Below, piece by piece: positions 62,171-64,000 of a stretch of DNA of 64,000 nucleotides (its first letter is position 1; the number at the start of each line of letters is the position of its first letter). The stretch lies in contig NC_007645.1 in the NCBI RefSeq assembly GCF_000012985.1, positions 3,832,581 to 3,896,580 on the forward strand, in the 5' to 3' direction. The notes beneath the pieces were generated by a model. It was not told the DNA's origin and ran no database searches. It saw nothing but the letters and a program-made list of their open reading frames with translations. A program made the translations under genes and the position numbers. This DNA comes from Hahella chejuensis KCTC 2396 (GTDB lineage: Bacteria > Pseudomonadota > Gammaproteobacteria > Pseudomonadales > Oleiphilaceae).

Positions 62171-64000
62171 TGCTCTCAGACCTCTCCGTCAAACGCCCGG
62201 TGTTCGCTTCGGTCATCGGGCTGTTGCTGATCGCCTTCGGTTATCTCTGCTTTGAGCGTCTGCCGTTACGGGAGTATCCCGCCATCGACCCGCCGGTGGT
62301 GAGCGTCACCACCGACTATCCCGGGGCCGCCGCCAATGTGGTGGAAACCCGCATCACTGAAGTGATCGAAGAACGCATCTCCGGCGTCCAGGGCATCGTG
62401 TCGATTTCTTCCCAGTCCAGCAACGGACGCTCCCGCATCACCATAGAATTCGACATCGGCCGCGACATTGACGCCGCCACCAATGACATTCGCGACCGCG
62501 TCTCCCGCATCGCCGACAACCTGCCCGCCGAAGCGGAACCGCCGGACATCGCCAAAGAAGACAGCAGCGACGATGTGATCCTGTGGTTGAACCTGTCCGC
62601 CACCAACATGACCGTGCCGGAGCTGACCGACTACGCCAACCGCTATCTGGTGGACCGCCTGTCGGTACTGGACGGCGTCGCCCGCGTGCGCGTCGGCGGC
62701 GGCAAGGTTTACGCCATGCGCATCTGGCTGGATCGCAGCGCCATGGCGGCGCGGCGCATCACAGTGACGGATATTGAAGGCGCGCTGCGGGCGGAAAACG
62801 TAGAGTTGCCAGCCGGCAGCATCGAATCCCGGGACACCCAGTTCACCGTACGCACCGAGCGCAATTTCCATACCCCGGAAGACTTTCGCAAGCTGGTGAT
62901 CGGCGCTGGACAGGACGGCTACCTCATTCGCCTCGGCGACGTGGCCAAGGTGGAGCTGGGCTCCGTCGAGGAGCGGGGAATCTTTCGCGGCAACGGCGAA
63001 ACCATGGTTGGCGTGGGCGTCACCAAACAATCCACCGCCAATGTGCTGGATGTGGCGCGGGCGGTGCAGGCCCAGGCCAAACGCATCAACCCGACGTTGC
63101 CGGAAGGCATGACTCTGCAGGCCAGTTACGACTCTTCCGTTTTCGTGGAAGGGGCCATCAATGAAGTGGTGAAGACCCTGTTTATCGCCATCGGGCTGGT
63201 TATCCTGGTGATCTGGGCGTTCCTGCGCGACCTGCGCGCCACCCTTGTGCCGGCGGTAACCGTGCCGATTTCCCTGATCGCCACTTTCTGCGCTCTGTAC
63301 GCCTTCGACTTCACCATCAACATGTTCACCCTGCTGGCGCTGGTGCTGGCTATCGGGATGGTGGTGGACGACGCCATTGTCGTGCTGGAGAACATTTATC
63401 GTCGCATGCACGAGCATAACGAAACGCGATTGGTGGCGTCATTCCGCGGCAGTCGTCAAATTGGCTTCGCCGTTATCGCCACCACTATGGTGCTGATCGC
63501 CGTATTCGTGCCGATCGCCTTCCTGCAGGGCGATATCGGCCGCCTGTTTTCTGAGTTCGCCCTGACTCTGGCCGCCGCGGTGGCGTTCTCCAGCGTCATC
63601 GCCCTCACCCTGTCCCCGGCGTTGGCTTCGAAGATTCTGCCCAGTGACGACAAGGCCCAGGGGCTGAGCGAAGGCGGTCATTTCTTCCATAAAGTACAGC
63701 ATGTCTACGGCAGGATTCTGGCGGGTTGTCTCAAGGTGCGCTGGTTGTTCGTTATCCTGATGCTGGCGATTTGCGCCGGCTCCGCCTGGCTGTATAAAGA
63801 TTTGCCGGAGGAGTATGCGCCCAAAGAAGACCGCGGCGCGTTCTTTATTCTGGTGAACGGCCCGGAAGGCGCGACCTACGACTACATGCTCGACTACATG
63901 AATGAGATTGAACGTCGCCTGATGAAGTTCGTCGACTCTGGTGAAGCGCAACGAGTGCTGGTGCGGGCCCCACGCGGGTTCGGCAATATTGAGAACTTCA
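62167..64000 (+). CDS. RND efflux transporter, partial
   Basis: Runs off the right edge; 611 N-terminal residues are present. Starts 'MMLSDLSVKRPVFASVIG' (ATG overlapping the adaptor stop), TM1 at about 12-30, large periplasmic loop, then TM2-TM6 from about 335. 'LALVLAIGMVVDDAIVVLEN' (about 393-412) holds the proton-relay Asp pair on TM4. AcrB/MexB-like HAE1 family proton antiporter that expels drugs or other hydrophobics with the adaptor encoded upstream; the outer-membrane channel is not in view. Confidence 0.93.
   Translation, partial: MMLSDLSVKRPVFASVIGLLLIAFGYLCFERLPLREYPAIDPPVVSVTTDYPGAAANVVETRITEVIEERISGVQGIVSISSQSSNGRSRITIEFDIGRDIDAATNDIRDRVSRIADNLPAEAEPPDIAKEDSSDDVILWLNLSATNMTVPELTDYANRYLVDRLSVLDGVARVRVGGGKVYAMRIWLDRSAMAARRITVTDIEGALRAENVELPAGSIESRDTQFTVRTERNFHTPEDFRKLVIGAGQDGYLIRLGDVAKVELGSVEERGIFRGNGETMVGVGVTKQSTANVLDVARAVQAQAKRINPTLPEGMTLQASYDSSVFVEGAINEVVKTLFIAIGLVILVIWAFLRDLRATLVPAVTVPISLIATFCALYAFDFTINMFTLLALVLAIGMVVDDAIVVLENIYRRMHEHNETRLVASFRGSRQIGFAVIATTMVLIAVFVPIAFLQGDIGRLFSEFALTLAAAVAFSSVIALTLSPALASKILPSDDKAQGLSEGGHFFHKVQHVYGRILAGCLKVRWLFVILMLAICAGSAWLYKDLPEEYAPKEDRGAFFILVNGPEGATYDYMLDYMNEIERRLMKFVDSGEAQRVLVRAPRGFGNIENF

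Overview
The window looks like chromosomal DNA of a marine gammaproteobacterium of the Hahella type. This rests on overall gene content and moderately GC-rich coding sequence: many chemotaxis and two-component proteins, a secreted modular mannanase, an H-NOX sensor, and RND, DMT and cystine-type transporters. The genus is an inference from gene style, not a database match. No rRNA or tRNA gene, CRISPR array or prophage was seen.

Layout. (A) 1-3060, minus strand: two tandem copies of an unknown gene followed by a hydrolase-like gene that runs off the left edge. (B) 3214-9348: a four-gene minus-strand cluster (octopine-dehydrogenase-family enzyme, PLP amino-acid decarboxylase, SbnA/cysteine-synthase-like enzyme, EamA exporter) with a divergent LysR regulator, probably making and exporting an opine-like or diaminopropionate-derived small molecule. 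(C) 9407-12082: a hypothetical protein, then a CaCA cation antiporter with a long leader holding a yybP-ykoY-like (manganese) riboswitch, a strong hairpin and a coupled 34-codon leader peptide. (D) 12206-28020: an H-NOX / hybrid kinase / response-regulator operon converges on a complete nine-gene chemosensory operon (REC-EAL, CheY, STAS, CheA, MCP, CheW, CheR, double-domain CheD, CheB); a further REC-kinase is divergent from it. (E) 28170-39223: housekeeping and accessory genes (alpha/beta hydrolase, RimK, MscS-like channel, soluble MgtE-like protein plus MgtE, SDR/HxlR pair, HupE-like pair) with several dispersed repeats. (F) 39445-48647: secreted mannanase, a small membrane protein, an NlpC/P60-like cysteine-peptidase-fold protein, and the most interesting locus: an alpha/beta-hydrolase putative effector followed by three paralogous putative immunity genes, then a lower-GC two-gene membrane module. 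(G) 49195-64000: zinc-metalloprotease lipoprotein, a YjhX toxin with a YjhQ-like acetyltransferase cut off by a 150-bp MITE-like element, an MCP, secreted proteins, a cystine-type ABC transporter, a GATase/amidoligase pair with a second MITE copy at its 5' end, and an RND efflux pair leaving the right edge.

Main unifying observation: regions A and F carry the same two-component module. The hydrolase of F has a plausible Ser-Asp-His triad, while the homologous protein of A has Gly where the nucleophilic Ser should be. The companion proteins in both loci are tandemly amplified (two and three copies), the usual behaviour of immunity proteins. I see no VgrG, PAAR, Hcp or Rhs gene in the window, so delivery by a type VI or other secretion system is not shown.
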